NCBI GenBank assembly: GCA_015680685.1
Contig: MNCI01000596.1
Coordinates: forward strand, 27,677-89,676
Source of the DNA: Gnetum montanum
Taxonomy: Eukaryota; Streptophyta; Gnetopsida; Gnetales; Gnetaceae
Direction of reading: 5' to 3'
DNA length: 62,000 nucleotides
Shown: one piece after another, positions 47,136 through 58,294 of the stretch
How the letters are laid out: each line of letters opens with the position of its first letter
Numbering within the stretch: position 1 is the stretch's first letter
Position numbers and translations under genes: made by a program
Notes under the pieces: model-generated
Told to the model about the DNA's origin: nothing
Database searches by the model: none
Seen by the model: only the letters and a program-made list of their open reading frames with translations

Positions 47136-49069
47136 TGATGCCCAATCTCATACACTACACGTTGTACAGTTGTAACATATCCTGCACTTGGTCAACACAC
47201 CACCTGTCTCCCAATCTGAATTTTTCTCACCTCACAACCACTCATCTCCTTCGAGATCTGAATCTAATGCCCAAGATCTTATAAAAACCCCAATTTTCAC
47301 TAGATCAGTGGTTGGAAATTTTTACAAACAGACACAAAAAATTTGAATCTGGTACACTTAGCAGATCTAGGCATCAACCTCTGTACGCTGGGCATCAGTC
47401 TTGGGTGCTGCATTTCCCTGCAACCCCAAAACTTGCATCTTCTAGCACCCATCATCATCCACTAGGGCTAAACATCCACCTTGTGATCAATCCACAACTA
47501 TGTTCTGACCGGTGCACACTGTAATCATTTTTCAATACAAAACAGTTTACATTTCACCCAGATTTATTGTAGTTTTCTTTATTTTTCCAGTTTACGTTTA
47601 CATTCCCGTTTATGTTTTGTGCCTGTTTACATTACGGTTTACATTTAATGTGCATTGTTTACATATAACCCAACGCATTACAAAGTGTGTACATTGGGGA
47701 AGTCCTCGTTTGATCTATGTGCGGACCATTCAAGGTACCCTGCCTTCGTCCATTCCAGCTTGCCCTCAAGCAAAGGCAGGGTCTTCTATATTTCTTCCGA
47801 GGATCTCTCGGTGTTTGTTTCATTATAGCCTTGCACCGATGATTTCAGATGGTACAGTACCCATGAAGCTGTACAACATTGCCACTGATTTAACAATAAT
47901 GTGTGCAAAAGCTTCATGGGAGCTAGAGAGGTCCAACGAACCTCTATGGAAGGAAGTTGTGGCCTTGATAGAAAAGGTTCAAAGGTAGGAGGATACAATT
48001 AGGAATCTTTGAGATCATAATGCCTATGTGAAAGCCCAAGCGGTTAACTTGAGGGAGTTACAAACTAAGGGGATCACTTGGGCCTATCATTGGCATGTTG
48101 TTGGAGACAAAGTAATGGTCCTACTAGAGGTGGTGGAGCAATGTATGTAGATGGACCTCATCTCCTAAAAGATTGAAGACTAGAAGGATCACTGTGCTTG
48201 GGTCCTTCAGTGGGGCAAGACACAAAAGGCTCACAAGTGGCAATATAAGGCCGATCATAGGGCTTACCTAAAATGGCTTAAAGAAGAGTTGATTGAATGA
48301 CACAAGAGAGAGCTATTCATTCAGGGGATCTAGGTAGAGAGTGCTTATCAACTCTTTGAAAGCACTCTTAATGTGGAGCAATCCCCTACTTGTCAAATCA
48401 CTACCATTACAAGTGAGACTATGATAGTTGTTGTTACTCATGAGCCTTCTAGTTTGATCCCTATAGATAGATTTGGCATTCTTTTTGGTGTTGATTTTGG
48501 GAATGTTGACTGGGTCAACATGATAGAGTACTAGATCCTCCATTGTTTGGAGGAAGGCCTTTTCCCATCTACCCTCGGAAGTGATGGAGTTATACTCTTT
48601 GCAAGTTTGATATATTTTATGTTTTAGTTTTTGGTTTTAAGTCATGATCTTGGTCATGGTTTACTAATTGGTTATATGTTGTTGCATTTTAGGCCTTAGG
48701 AGACACTAGTGACCCTAGCGATGAGGCTAGGGATGACCCACCACCTCCTCCTCTAGATGTTACTCAACAACCTACTTTAGTTTAGTTTGTTAGCTATTTG
48801 TTTTTGTCTCTATGTTGATGGCTATGGTTAGCCAAAACTATGCTATTGATGGTTATTCTTTGACAATTTTTCCACATAGTGTGGCCATGGCTATGTATGT
48901 TATGGACATTTAAATTTAAATTTGAATATTTGGTTTCATTTATGGCTATATGCATCTATGTAGTAAATTTTGGCTACGTTGACATTTTTTTTGTAAAATC
49001 GAATGGCTAATCAATGTGATAATAGGCCAAGCAATGAGAGATATGGTAATAAAAGGAATGTTTGCTAGT

Positions 49070-49285
49070 TTTAGGCCATCATGAGCATATGTTATATAGT
49101 TTTTCTAGTTTAAGGCCATGGCAGGCCATAATGCCAATTTAACATCTTAGTGGATGAGAATGCTAGTTTAAAGTCATAGCGGACCATAGTGCTAGTTTTA
49201 GGCCTTAGTAGGCCAAAGTGCCAGTTTTATGTCTTAGTGGACAAGCACACCAGTTTAAGGTCATAGCAAACCAAGTCTGAAGAAG
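49070..49285 (+). repeat. AGTTTAAGGCC tandem repeat between gene-like region and protease
   Basis: About six diverged units of 35-40 bp (CTAGTTTAAGGCCATGGCAG, CCAGTTTTATGTCTTAGTGG). It is the same family as in the 3' UTRs of F and H, although here it lies next to protease. It may mark the 3' UTR of an element whose pol region was lost. Confidence 0.7.
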
Positions 49286-49773
49286 ATGCTTTTTTAATGT
49301 TTAAAACATAAGTTAAAAAAGACACAAATAAATGTATGGCTACATGCATTAGGCTATGTATATAACAAATATATAATAAATTGAAAAAGAAAAAATAAAG
49401 ATATTTGGCTATTTTTTCATCTGGTCATATAGGTATAGGAAAAATTTTACTTGTGCAAATTCCTCCTAATCTTTGCAAGATTAGGGAGTGAGTAAGGCCC
49501 ACTCTACACAAGCTTGTATTCACCATCTCCCTTGCTTAAAATTCTAAAAGGGACATCATCCCATAGTGTAATGCATTGCCTCTCATTATCATCATTGGTT
49601 GTCTTGGATTTTTTCTCTTTATGGCTAGGAGCTTCTTCTTGAAGCTCCAATTCGAACCCCTATTCTATGCCAATGTTGTTAATAGCTAGCAGAGCTATGT
49701 TGTCACTATGAATGATGATTTCACTTCCCTTGTAAAGAAGGTGAATTTCTTGATGGATGGACAAGGAGATAGC

Positions 49774-50088
49774 TCATAGTTGAGCCAACCAAGATCTTTC
49801 CAAAATTAGGTTGAACCTTGGTGTCTCTTCTACCACCAAGAAGTTTGTGGTTGTAGGAAATTGTTCTCTAGGTACAAAATCCAAGGAGATAGAAAACTTG
49901 CTAGCAACTTTTGATCCATTTAAGGACTTTATCTTTATGATGGTCATAGGTTGTACTTGCTCAATTAAGCCCAAGCATTCAATTATGGTGCATGGGATGA
50001 TGTTGGTTGTTGCTCCATCATTGACATGCACCCGATGTATTTTGAATTGCCCTATGTACATGGTTATGAATAGAGGGGCTGTAGTCAC
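49774..50088 (-). pseudogene. Aspartic protease remnant of element F
   Basis: 105-codon open stretch. VHVNDGATTNIIPCTIIECLG corresponds to the usual VLVDGGSSxNILP block; the catalytic DGG/DSG is DGA, preceded by Asn. RFNLILERSWLAQL corresponds to YNLILGRPWL. Type is Tat/Ogre protease. Context continues with broken frames to about 49540 and 50380. Confidence 0.7.
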
Positions 50089-50799
50089 CTCACCATTCTA
50101 GGGATTAATCTTAATTTCACTATTGCAAAATGTTAAGGATGTTGATTTGTCCTTCTCTAGTGAGGGAGGAATCATCACTACATGAATGGCTTCCACATTA
50201 GTAGGGATATGCTCACTACCTAGTATGGAGATCAACAGTTTGGCTAGCACCTCACAGTGTGTGGTGGAAGTCATAATCAGGTCATATAAGCTTAAGGTAA
50301 TATTTTTTTACTTCAGGGATTACTTAACTTGGTCCATTACACTGAGGAATTTTTTGTTGTTGGTTGTGGGCTTGTCACCCTAGTTGTGCTTTACTTCCAC
50401 CATACGTCCCAAAAGGCAAACTTTAGTTTTAGGCTATGGTTTTTGTGGCTCTTCTTTGCTATTTTGGTTGTGGGCTTTACTGTCCTCTTGTGACTTGTTA
50501 GTTGAAGTAGATGGAGCATAAGAGGTCATAGGTATAGCCAAAATGGGAGCGGGCTTTGGTGGACTCACTTCCTTTCATGCCTCCATCTACTTGTCTCCCT
50601 TGTTGTCAAGATTTTCCTTATACTTCCTCCTTTGGTTGGCTGAGATTTTTTGGTTATCAGCTACTGGTTGTAAGGAAGGGGTAGTAGCATTGGCTACCAT
50701 AGGGGGTCGTTGTGTGGTTGGTTGGGCTATAACTATTTGAGTTGTATTGTGTTTGGGGGCCCCGATGACAAAAAGTTCCTTTGGAGGCATTCGTGATGA

Positions 50800-52650
50800 T
50801 ACCCTCATAATGAAAGGAGATCATGAGCTATGGAAAGATAAAGAAGCTCTTTCATTGTAAAGGGGTACTTGGATCATGAAAGGTTCTCTTAAAAGTCTCT
50901 AATTATCATCAATGTTAAATGCTAAAATAACATAAGGGCTATCATTGACATTCAATAGGTCTTTATAGACCTACATTGACTAGTTTTGTGGTTGAATTGG
51001 ATTAGAAGCAGCTAAGACCAGTTCCCCTCTATCTATAATCCTTTGTAGGCCATCCTTCAGTGCAAAGCAAAATTTTGTATCATGATTGGGCAATTGATGA
51101 TAATGGCAGAAGTGGTCTAGCTTGAAGTATCTAGGTAATGGGGGATCATCATTCATTACCTAAGAGGGATCTTTGGCTATCTCACATAGTCACTCATGTT
51201 TCTTTCAAGCAACTTCAGCTATTTATTTATGTTGCATGCGCTTGCTTCTTAATAACTGATCAAGAAAATTGGATGGTTTCAATGGCAACTCACTGTACCT
51301 AGACCTATCCTTCCTTTCGAAGTTAAGGTCTATTTGTTGTTGATGTATTGGTCCCAAAAGTTGATGGTTGGTTACAATGGTCATTGGTGGAGGCTTGGAT
51401 GGATTGACCTTCGGGCCTTGGTTCATGGTCTTGTTTTCCTTGGTCATGGTTGCTATAATAGTGTTGCTTTGTTTGCTCTTTTCTTTGTCTCTTCAAGCAT
51501 GTTGGTTTTTATATGATATATAGGCTAGATCATGGTTGGTCTCTATAGCATCCTCTATGTTTTTAGTTTGTGAGAATGCTTGGCTAAGAGACCATGGATC
51601 AAGGTAGTAAAGTTTTAACTTGATGAAGTTATTAACTAATTTCTTGATTTTGGCTAATAGGTAGGCTTTAGCTATGGACTCTGGTATTTTGTTCAGCAAT
51701 CTGTTCCACCATTGAATGAATTTTTGTATGGGTTATAAGGGCCCTTACTTGACCTTCATGAGTTGATTAAGCATTGTGTCAGGCTTTAAGTTATTCTTGA
51801 AGCAGTTGATAAACTAGGCTACTAAGTCTTCCAAAGATAATATAGATCCTATGGGTAATGCAAAATACCAATCAAGTGCTTTCCCAGACAAAGACATAGG
51901 GAAAATCCTCATGATGGTATGAGGCCATGGCTGCAAGAGCAAACATTTAGATCAAAAGGTGATAAGGTGAGCATTAGGATCACCTTCTCTATTATATTTG
52001 CTAAATTGTGGAATGGAGATACCAAGAGGAAGTGTCAAGGGTGGGACCATAGAACTTATGGGATCATCATGGTGCAATTTCATTATCTTGATGATTTATG
52101 TGATAAAGGTTTTAAGCCTCTTCAATTCCTCTGTTAGGTCTTGGATCATTTGGAAGGCTTGATCCAAGCCTTGTGGTAGCCCCATAGTCTACAAGGTATG
52201 CACATAAGGTTGTGGTATTTGTTGTGAGGCCTATGGCCTTGTTATGGGCTACATGATAGAGGGAAAAGGTTGTGCTATGTTCGTGTCTTGTGGGCCAAAC
52301 AAAGAAAAAGATGTTTGTGCCAGTACTTGAGGCACAAATGGAACAAACATAGTGTGTGACCCTTGTGTTATGGGGGGTCTCACGGTGCACCCCATGTGAG
52401 TAGTTATTAGATTTGTGGTGGTAAAACCCATCATTGATGATTTTTTGTTTCATGAGTGCATTGAAAATGGTATTGATATGTTATAGCTTGTTGTTTATGG
52501 CACTCATTGAGTGTGATGTGTTGCGACAACCAACATTGGTTTGCTACAGTAGGGCACGGAGGAGTGGAAGATGGTGGCACCATGCCCATGGAGAAAAAAA
52601 AAGCATTAGGAGAAGATTTTGTCACATTCGGAGATGTTTGATTGAATAGC
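50800..52650 (-). pseudogene. Gag remnant of element F
   Basis: The minus strand shows the gag core GKALDWYFALP (about 51886-51855), then LLNKIPESIAKAYLLAKIKK with SLSQAFSQTKNIEDAI (51699-51493). These match the order of Ogre-type gag. The remainder is broken by many stops and shifts (for example 52453-52112 and 51447-51223 are open pieces). Confidence 0.6.
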
Positions 52651-54790
52651 CCTCCAAGGAGGTTTTTAGGCTAATAAAATTAGGACTCTTCCCTTTGACT
52701 CTCAAAGATCTCCTATACTCCATGAATATAGGGTCTTTAGAATCACACACCCTCATGACTTGTTGGTTATTATCCTCACTAGTGAAGGTGAAGGGCAATT
52801 TGGTGGATTTTCAAAAAGAAATGACTATAATGTTGAGAATTGCTTAAGAATAAGTTATAAATATAGTAAGTTTCAATGAATGGAATTCAAAACTCTTCGA
52901 GGAAATGAAAATGGAAAAAAAAGATATACTTACTATAATTAGTAAGTGGGGGATAAGCAGGGTTTACCCCTTTTCCAGAAATAGAATATTAGCAACATTG
53001 GCTTCAAACCTCCCCCAAGTTGGCTTCCCAAGTGCCTCTACACTGGGTATGGCAGGGGGGAAAGAAGGGAGATGAGATAATGGAAATATCAAACCTTCCT
53101 ATTCCAACACTGGAGAGAGGGGGGAAATTTTGGAGATGAAAATGGAAACTTGGTAGTTTTTAAAGATGGTTTTGACAAGTTTTCAACTTTAACCAAAAAG
53201 GAAGGAAAAGTTGGCTTGGTTGGTATGGAAACCAACGTTGGTTTAGTGAGAAATATTATGGCAATACAAATTAAATGTTTATCAAGGATTTCACACTAGA
53301 TTTTCTCTAGGAATTCACAATAGATGTTGTGAAGTTTCAACACCCAAACCACCTACAGCTTCCATGTTGACATTTCTACCACAAGGGGGAGGAAATGGCA
53401 ATGTTGGATTCCTTGGGAGTTTTGGCTAAAAAATGGCTTTCAACTTGTAATAATGTAGATTTGGTTATGAAACTAGTTTAAGATTTTACCAATGTTGGCC
53501 TCCCAACTTAAAGGAGGGAAAGAAGGAGGGTGAGATGATGGGAATCTCACACCTCCTACCTCAACATTGATGGATAGAAAAGGTTGAAAACCCAAAGTGA
53601 AAAGTTCATATTTTTTTTCACTAAAATTGGTTCCAGGTAACTACTAATTCTCTTAGCTTGGAAAAATTGGAGGGTGGGGGGGGGTGGAGGGTGTTGGGAG
53701 AAGGGGAAGTCAACTCATGGATGAGTTGAACCACCCACTTTTAGAAGTCAGAAAATAAACTTTTGGCAACACAAGACAAAGGGGAAAAGAAATATCAATG
53801 CTAGTTTTAAGCCTTAAAATTCATAGCAAGTACTATGAAAAACCAAAACCCAACCACCTACAACTTCCACTCTACAGTTTTGGTCTCAGGGGGGGAAAGA
53901 CCAACGTTGATCTTTTAAAGGTCTTAGCTACAAAAAATGAAGGCAAAGCTCGCATATGGTAATGAAAATAATAGATCTGGCTACAAAATTTAGGCAAAGG
54001 TCCTCCTTGTAGCACCAAGAAAAACCGTTACAACCAAAAATCTCAATTACTAGAATAGCAACCAAGGATCCTTGGCACAAGCAATTCGTCAACCCTGAAC
54101 CCCTAGGGCCTTTGAGATGAAAATGGGATTTAGAACATCTTCACTTGTCCAATAGATCAACTAGGGAATTGGGAGATGCAAAACTTGAAAATATAAATAA
54201 ATTCAAATAATGCACAAATAATAACTTTAATTCTATTGAACACAAATCTTGAAACTTAAAACTTTATTGAGAAGAGAATAAAGAATAAGTTAGAGAAATG
54301 TGTACAAAAAAATGGTACTTGGATGAGCAAAAAGGAGGATCCACTTGTACAAGAGTTCGAAACCCGTTGAAGCTGAGATGATCTACTCCATGATCTAGGT
54401 GCTAAGCCACTGTTAATGCTATAGGACTTCCCTTCACTGCCACAACCTTGGATCTACAACTTGGTTGTTGCTGGGGGGTGAGAAAGGGGGAATATATAGA
54501 TGCTAAATTACTTCGTGCTAGGTTTGGAATCCTAGAAGTACAATGTTAACACCAAAAACCAAGTCTTAAGGCCTCAATGTTTCCATGCTGAGGTTTAAGA
54601 GACTACAAGTATGGGAACTTGCAAAAGCTCTTGAATTTCTAAAGGTGCCATAGACATAGAGTTATGTTTGTGCAAATTATTATTAAGAACATCCAACCAA
54701 TTTCTCTCTCTTTTTTACTTCAAAATTTCACAACCTTGCCCAAAACTGTTACACTTGAGAAAAAGTTTTGGAACCTGTAAATGGTGTTAG
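52651..54790 (-). other. Leader and probable R/U5 of element F, boundary not resolved
   Basis: No gene. It contains hairpin-type GGGGG/CCCCC blocks (53015-53110, 53500-53560) related to the 37780-40900 array. I could not place the primer-binding site or the inner LTR edge. Confidence 0.4.
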
Positions 54791-55641
54791 ATTTTGGCTT
54801 TTATAGGGTCATTGGGCTATGAATGGGATTGCAAACTAGCTATGATTGGGCTGCAAATTTTGATGTAATTTTGCTGCAAAATGGCTACCAAATTTAGGTG
54901 AAATGGGTGCCCAAATTTGGGGGGTTACTAAAAATAGTAAGTGCCTTTTTCCATGGCCATATCATTTACTAAAAATAGTAATCGTGGCACCCCTTCATTG
55001 CTAGAGATGAATCTTCTATGCTAAGGTCTCCACCATTCTTATTGAAGTGGTTAGTCAATGTTGAAGTGCATGACTTGATGAATTTTGCTTCTTGTGGCTT
55101 CCACATTGGGGGTTTGGATTTTTCACGCTAGGGGAGAAAAATTTCCAAGTTGGGGAAAGAGTTTCCAAGTTGGGGAAAAACTTTTCAGGTTAGGGGAAAA
55201 TTTTCCAGGTTGGGGGAAACTTTCCAATTTGAGGGAAAAGTTTTCAAAATATGTCTTTGGTCTCCACATTGAAGGGGGAAAAGTTTTCAAACCCTCCACC
55301 CTTCCATGCTAGGGGTAGGTGAGATCTACCCCCTGCATGTGTTTTCAACGTAGAAAAATGTCTTCCCCCCATAAAATCCATTAACTTACCTCTTTTGGCA
55401 TTCCAAAAGGCATTTTTGACCTTCCCAAGCCCAAATATAAACACTAGGTGACTTTTTTCACTTGGAGAATGAGGCTTTAACCACTTATGAGGCATTTTCA
55501 ACCTTGAATGTATAAGTATGTGAAATTTCCCATTATGGATTACAAATTTCACATTTAAAATCAGAATTTACCTTGCATTTCATGGGGTGAAAGATACATG
55601 ATGAAGATTAATTATAACATGCAAAATTTTGTGGTGTTTCA
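54791..55641 (-). repeat. U3 part of the right (5') LTR of element F
   Basis: The minus-strand core promoter CTATAAAAG at 54806-54798 has AGCCCAAT just upstream (54818-54811). Further upstream is a short tandem repeat of the form TTTCCAAGTTGGGGAAA (55145-55245, about 20-bp spacing). The LTR terminus on the minus strand is TGAAACACCACAAAAT at 55641. Confidence 0.6.
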
Positions 55642-58294
55642 ACACTAAATTTTTCTTTTAATCCAAAATGTCTTCTTCTCATAGGCATGATGAATCAAAA
55701 TCGTTAGTGCCCCAAGAATTCAAAGTGATGTACACTCATCTAGATGAGTTTGTACGTGATTTCACATTCATCCTACATCAAGATGAACAACTATGATAGA
55801 AAAATATAGAGGGCAATGTTGTGTTGCCTCCTGATAGATCTATTCCTAGGATGTTGCTTCAAACTCTTAAGAGGTTGGGCATCTGGGATCTTCATGATGA
55901 ATATGTTGTGCTAGACTATAACTATCAAGACTACCATCCCATTGAAACACAATGTAAAAGAGATCAACACCAGGAGAAGCACCATGAAGTTACGAAGGGG
56001 AAACGATTCACTAACCCCTTGTTCCTGCTAAACCTAAATGAAAAGGAGGATCCTCTCTCGAGGGGTTCTCAACATGAGGATTCTGCACTCCTTGACTCTA
56101 GTGAAGGGGGCTTGAACCCACACTTACAGTCCACTATCAACAATCCTGGTTTAGGGAAAAGTGGGAGTCAAGGTAAGGGCTTAAGCAAGTAATGTGAAGA
56201 TGATAAAACTAATGAATGTGACCATGACTAATGAAGAGGAGGTGGCAATCCATCTCTCTCTTCATCCTCTTCATCTACATCTTCTTCTGCCTCCTTTGAA
56301 TCTGATTGAAACTGTAGGGGATAAAACTATGATGGAGGTAAATGTAGGGACAATGATCTTAGGCCCCACCATGAATGAAGGGCCAGTAGAGGACATCATA
56401 GGCATCATCAAAATCATGATGATGATGCAACTCAAAGCATGTTGAACATCATAGAGGCAATTAGAATTCTAACCAAGCATGTGAAAGAAAAATCAAAAGG
56501 TTGGATATGAACAATATCCCTAGATTTTAGGGGGGATATAACTTAGTTCCATAGATCCATCTTCAAGCCTTTCATGATACATGTGCCTTACAAAACATAG
56601 AGAACAATGGGTAGAAACTCAAGCTATTTCCCAGGACACTCATAAAAGAAGTTAAAAGTTGGCACCACATCTTGGAGCCAAAATTAATTCACAAGTGGAG
56701 TACAATGCTTGAGTTGTTCAATGAAAAATATTAGACATACTTCAAAGTGTCTAATTTGAGAAAGAAAATATAAGGTTGAAGACAAGGAACACATGAACCC
56801 TTGGATGCAGTCATGGGTAGGCATTATTCCCTTTTGCATAAATGTCCTGGCCATGGTTATTCTTAGTAGGAGTAGCTTCACCATATTATAGATGGGTTCC
56901 AATCAAAAAAAAAAATAACTCTTAGGGTCTATTCCCAAGTGAGACTATCAGAACTATGAGCCCATTAAATTCCAATGCTAATTAAATAGGTTGCAAAAGA
57001 AGAAGGTGAGTTGAAAAAATAGGAAAGTGCTAAGGAGTATAACCAAGATCCTTCCATAAAAAAAAAGGAGGTCTGATTCTATGATAGTGAGGGGGAGACA
57101 TCACTTGATGAAGTCTTGCAATGAAAAACCTTACTAATTTAGAAATTTATGTCTAAAATTTTAGCTAAGGTTGAAAAAATGTGGGAACCTTTGGATGAAA
57201 AATTTTAAACTACCCTAAAACTTGCAGAAAAATCCAAAGAGCAAGTTAGAAATCATGACCACAGGGAAAGAAAGGAAGCTGAACGTGCCTATCGAAGGGG
57301 TAAGGGCAAAGGTGTTGGAATAGAAGAGGTTGTGGAGTTAGAATCAAATGATAATGATGAATGTAGCATCTACCAATATGAACATACCAAGGGATGATGC
57401 CTTGTTGTGTCACACTTACAAGAATCTAGGATGTATGCTATGAATCCTATATTGACATGAAGGTAAGCACCCAGAAGATTGCCTTATACTTAAATCAACC
57501 CAAGGAAGTACCACCACTAACAACAAGCTTATGGAGCTCCACCATAACCGTAGGAATAGTACAATAACAGTGGTGGGGGATGCCACCACTAAGGCAATAG
57601 TACCCTTACAGATAACCTAATCCATATGGATACTATGTTTAGTAACTGATGTCTCTGCATGACTCTTCCAGTCATGCTTCCTTCTAGCATCAATACCACC
57701 CTCTAGAGTACTACAAAACTCATTCTCCATCTCCTAGAGAAGAATTCCCATATCCTTATCACACTCCTCATCCTTCAACACATGTCCCTCCATCCTTAAC
57801 CTAATTACCACCTAGTCCATCCATGCAGGGTGAAATTCCTACACATCTATAGTAACCTAATGCTACCAAGGCCATTAACTTACAATCGGTTCCTTAGTCA
57901 AGTGATTCAAAAACTAGATCTCCTTAAAGATCATTAACTTTCAAACCAATAGTCCTACAAAGCCCTCATCAACTCATGTGGCTAATTACCCTTTATCTCC
58001 TTCATCTTCTACATCCATTTCTTTCAAAAGCCCTTTAAATTAAATAACTCCCAAGTTCTGCATAGTCATGTTAACCCATGTTGTATCTTATTAAATTAAG
58101 GTTGGCAACCTTCCCAAGAAAAGGGCTAATCCTAGCAATCCTCTCATCTACTTGCAGATCATTAAAAATGAGCCATGCAAGTCTCTTCTTGATTTAATTT
58201 CTAGTGTCAACCTAATTTTCCATTAAATGTACCAAGCCTGGAACCGACCTCATCTCAAGAAGAGCAACATCTATTAATAATTGGTAGATCAATT
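55642..58294 (+). pseudogene. Athila-like element G: gag and protease remnant
   Basis: The gag start ATG at 55668 (MSSSHRHDE) parallels MASSHA of element C. FKVMYTHLDEFVRDFTFILH, an adjacent TGA-TAG, and VLPPDRSIPRMLLQTLKRLG follow; then a broken gag core (56500-56990), knuckle remnant CSIYQYEHTKG (about 57365, one Cys changed to Tyr) and a Pro/Tyr/His-rich tail. The protease start reads IKVGNLPKK, LIYLQIIKNEPCKSLLDL and KKSNIY (58095-58275). It is cut at about 58294 by the LTR of element H. The left border is the end of F at 55641, inside the gag leader. Confidence 0.75.

Larger units (their letters stand above)
45621..47693 (+). mobile_element. LTR-like insertion (possible solo LTR) with palindromic repeats and TATA box
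   Basis: Begins TGTAACTGAAAGACC and plausibly ends GTGTGTACA at 47693, or TTACA at 47682; LTRs of this TGTAA...TACA type are common in plant Ty3/gypsy. It holds six ~193-bp palindromic repeats (45780-46940), a short-repeat block (46985-47135), and a TATA box CTTATAAAAACCCC at 47278-47291 on the plus strand. The gene-like reading (LPSNVSS before, ISDGTVPMK after) seems interrupted by it. No matching target duplication was found, so the ends are uncertain. Confidence 0.5.
42969..48786 (+). pseudogene. Degenerate multi-exon gene-like region, antisense to element F
   Basis: Several stretches of coding character are each preceded by a T-rich tract and AG: after 42968 (TTTTGTGCAG), 43873 (CTTTGCAG), 44071 (TTGTTGCAG), 45031, 45310, 45545 and 48692. 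Open parts include 43094-43315, 43417-43614 and 44026-44388 (LNEEVGHFSTIIEGVKVN, VVTKIVRELVHHEENSR). Others are 44979-45236 (VEQRRAEEVLLKQ) and a later piece with MISDGTVPMKLYNIATDL near 47840. The end is an acidic/proline tail DPPPPPLDVTQQ with stop at 48784-48786. Stops interrupt most exons and an LTR-like insert (45621-47693) splits it. I do not recognise the protein. Lying antisense downstream of gag-pol fits the antisense extra ORFs reported in Tat elements; a captured host gene is the alternative. Confidence 0.45.
33329..55641 (-). mobile_element. Very large Tat/Ogre-like element complex F
   Basis: The outer borders share a 44-bp terminal sequence (33329-33372 and 55598-55641) ending GTGGTGTTTCA, with about four differences. 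On the minus strand both LTRs begin TGAAACACC. The left border is followed by a polypurine tract, a tandem-repeat 3' UTR, integrase, RNase H and RT. The right part holds LTR promoter sequence, gag and protease. This is the order of a Tat-lineage Ty3/gypsy element. The 12 kb between protease and RT is unusual and may include one or more further insertions. All coding parts are full of stops. E sits within the left LTR, 44 bp from its end. Confidence 0.65.
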
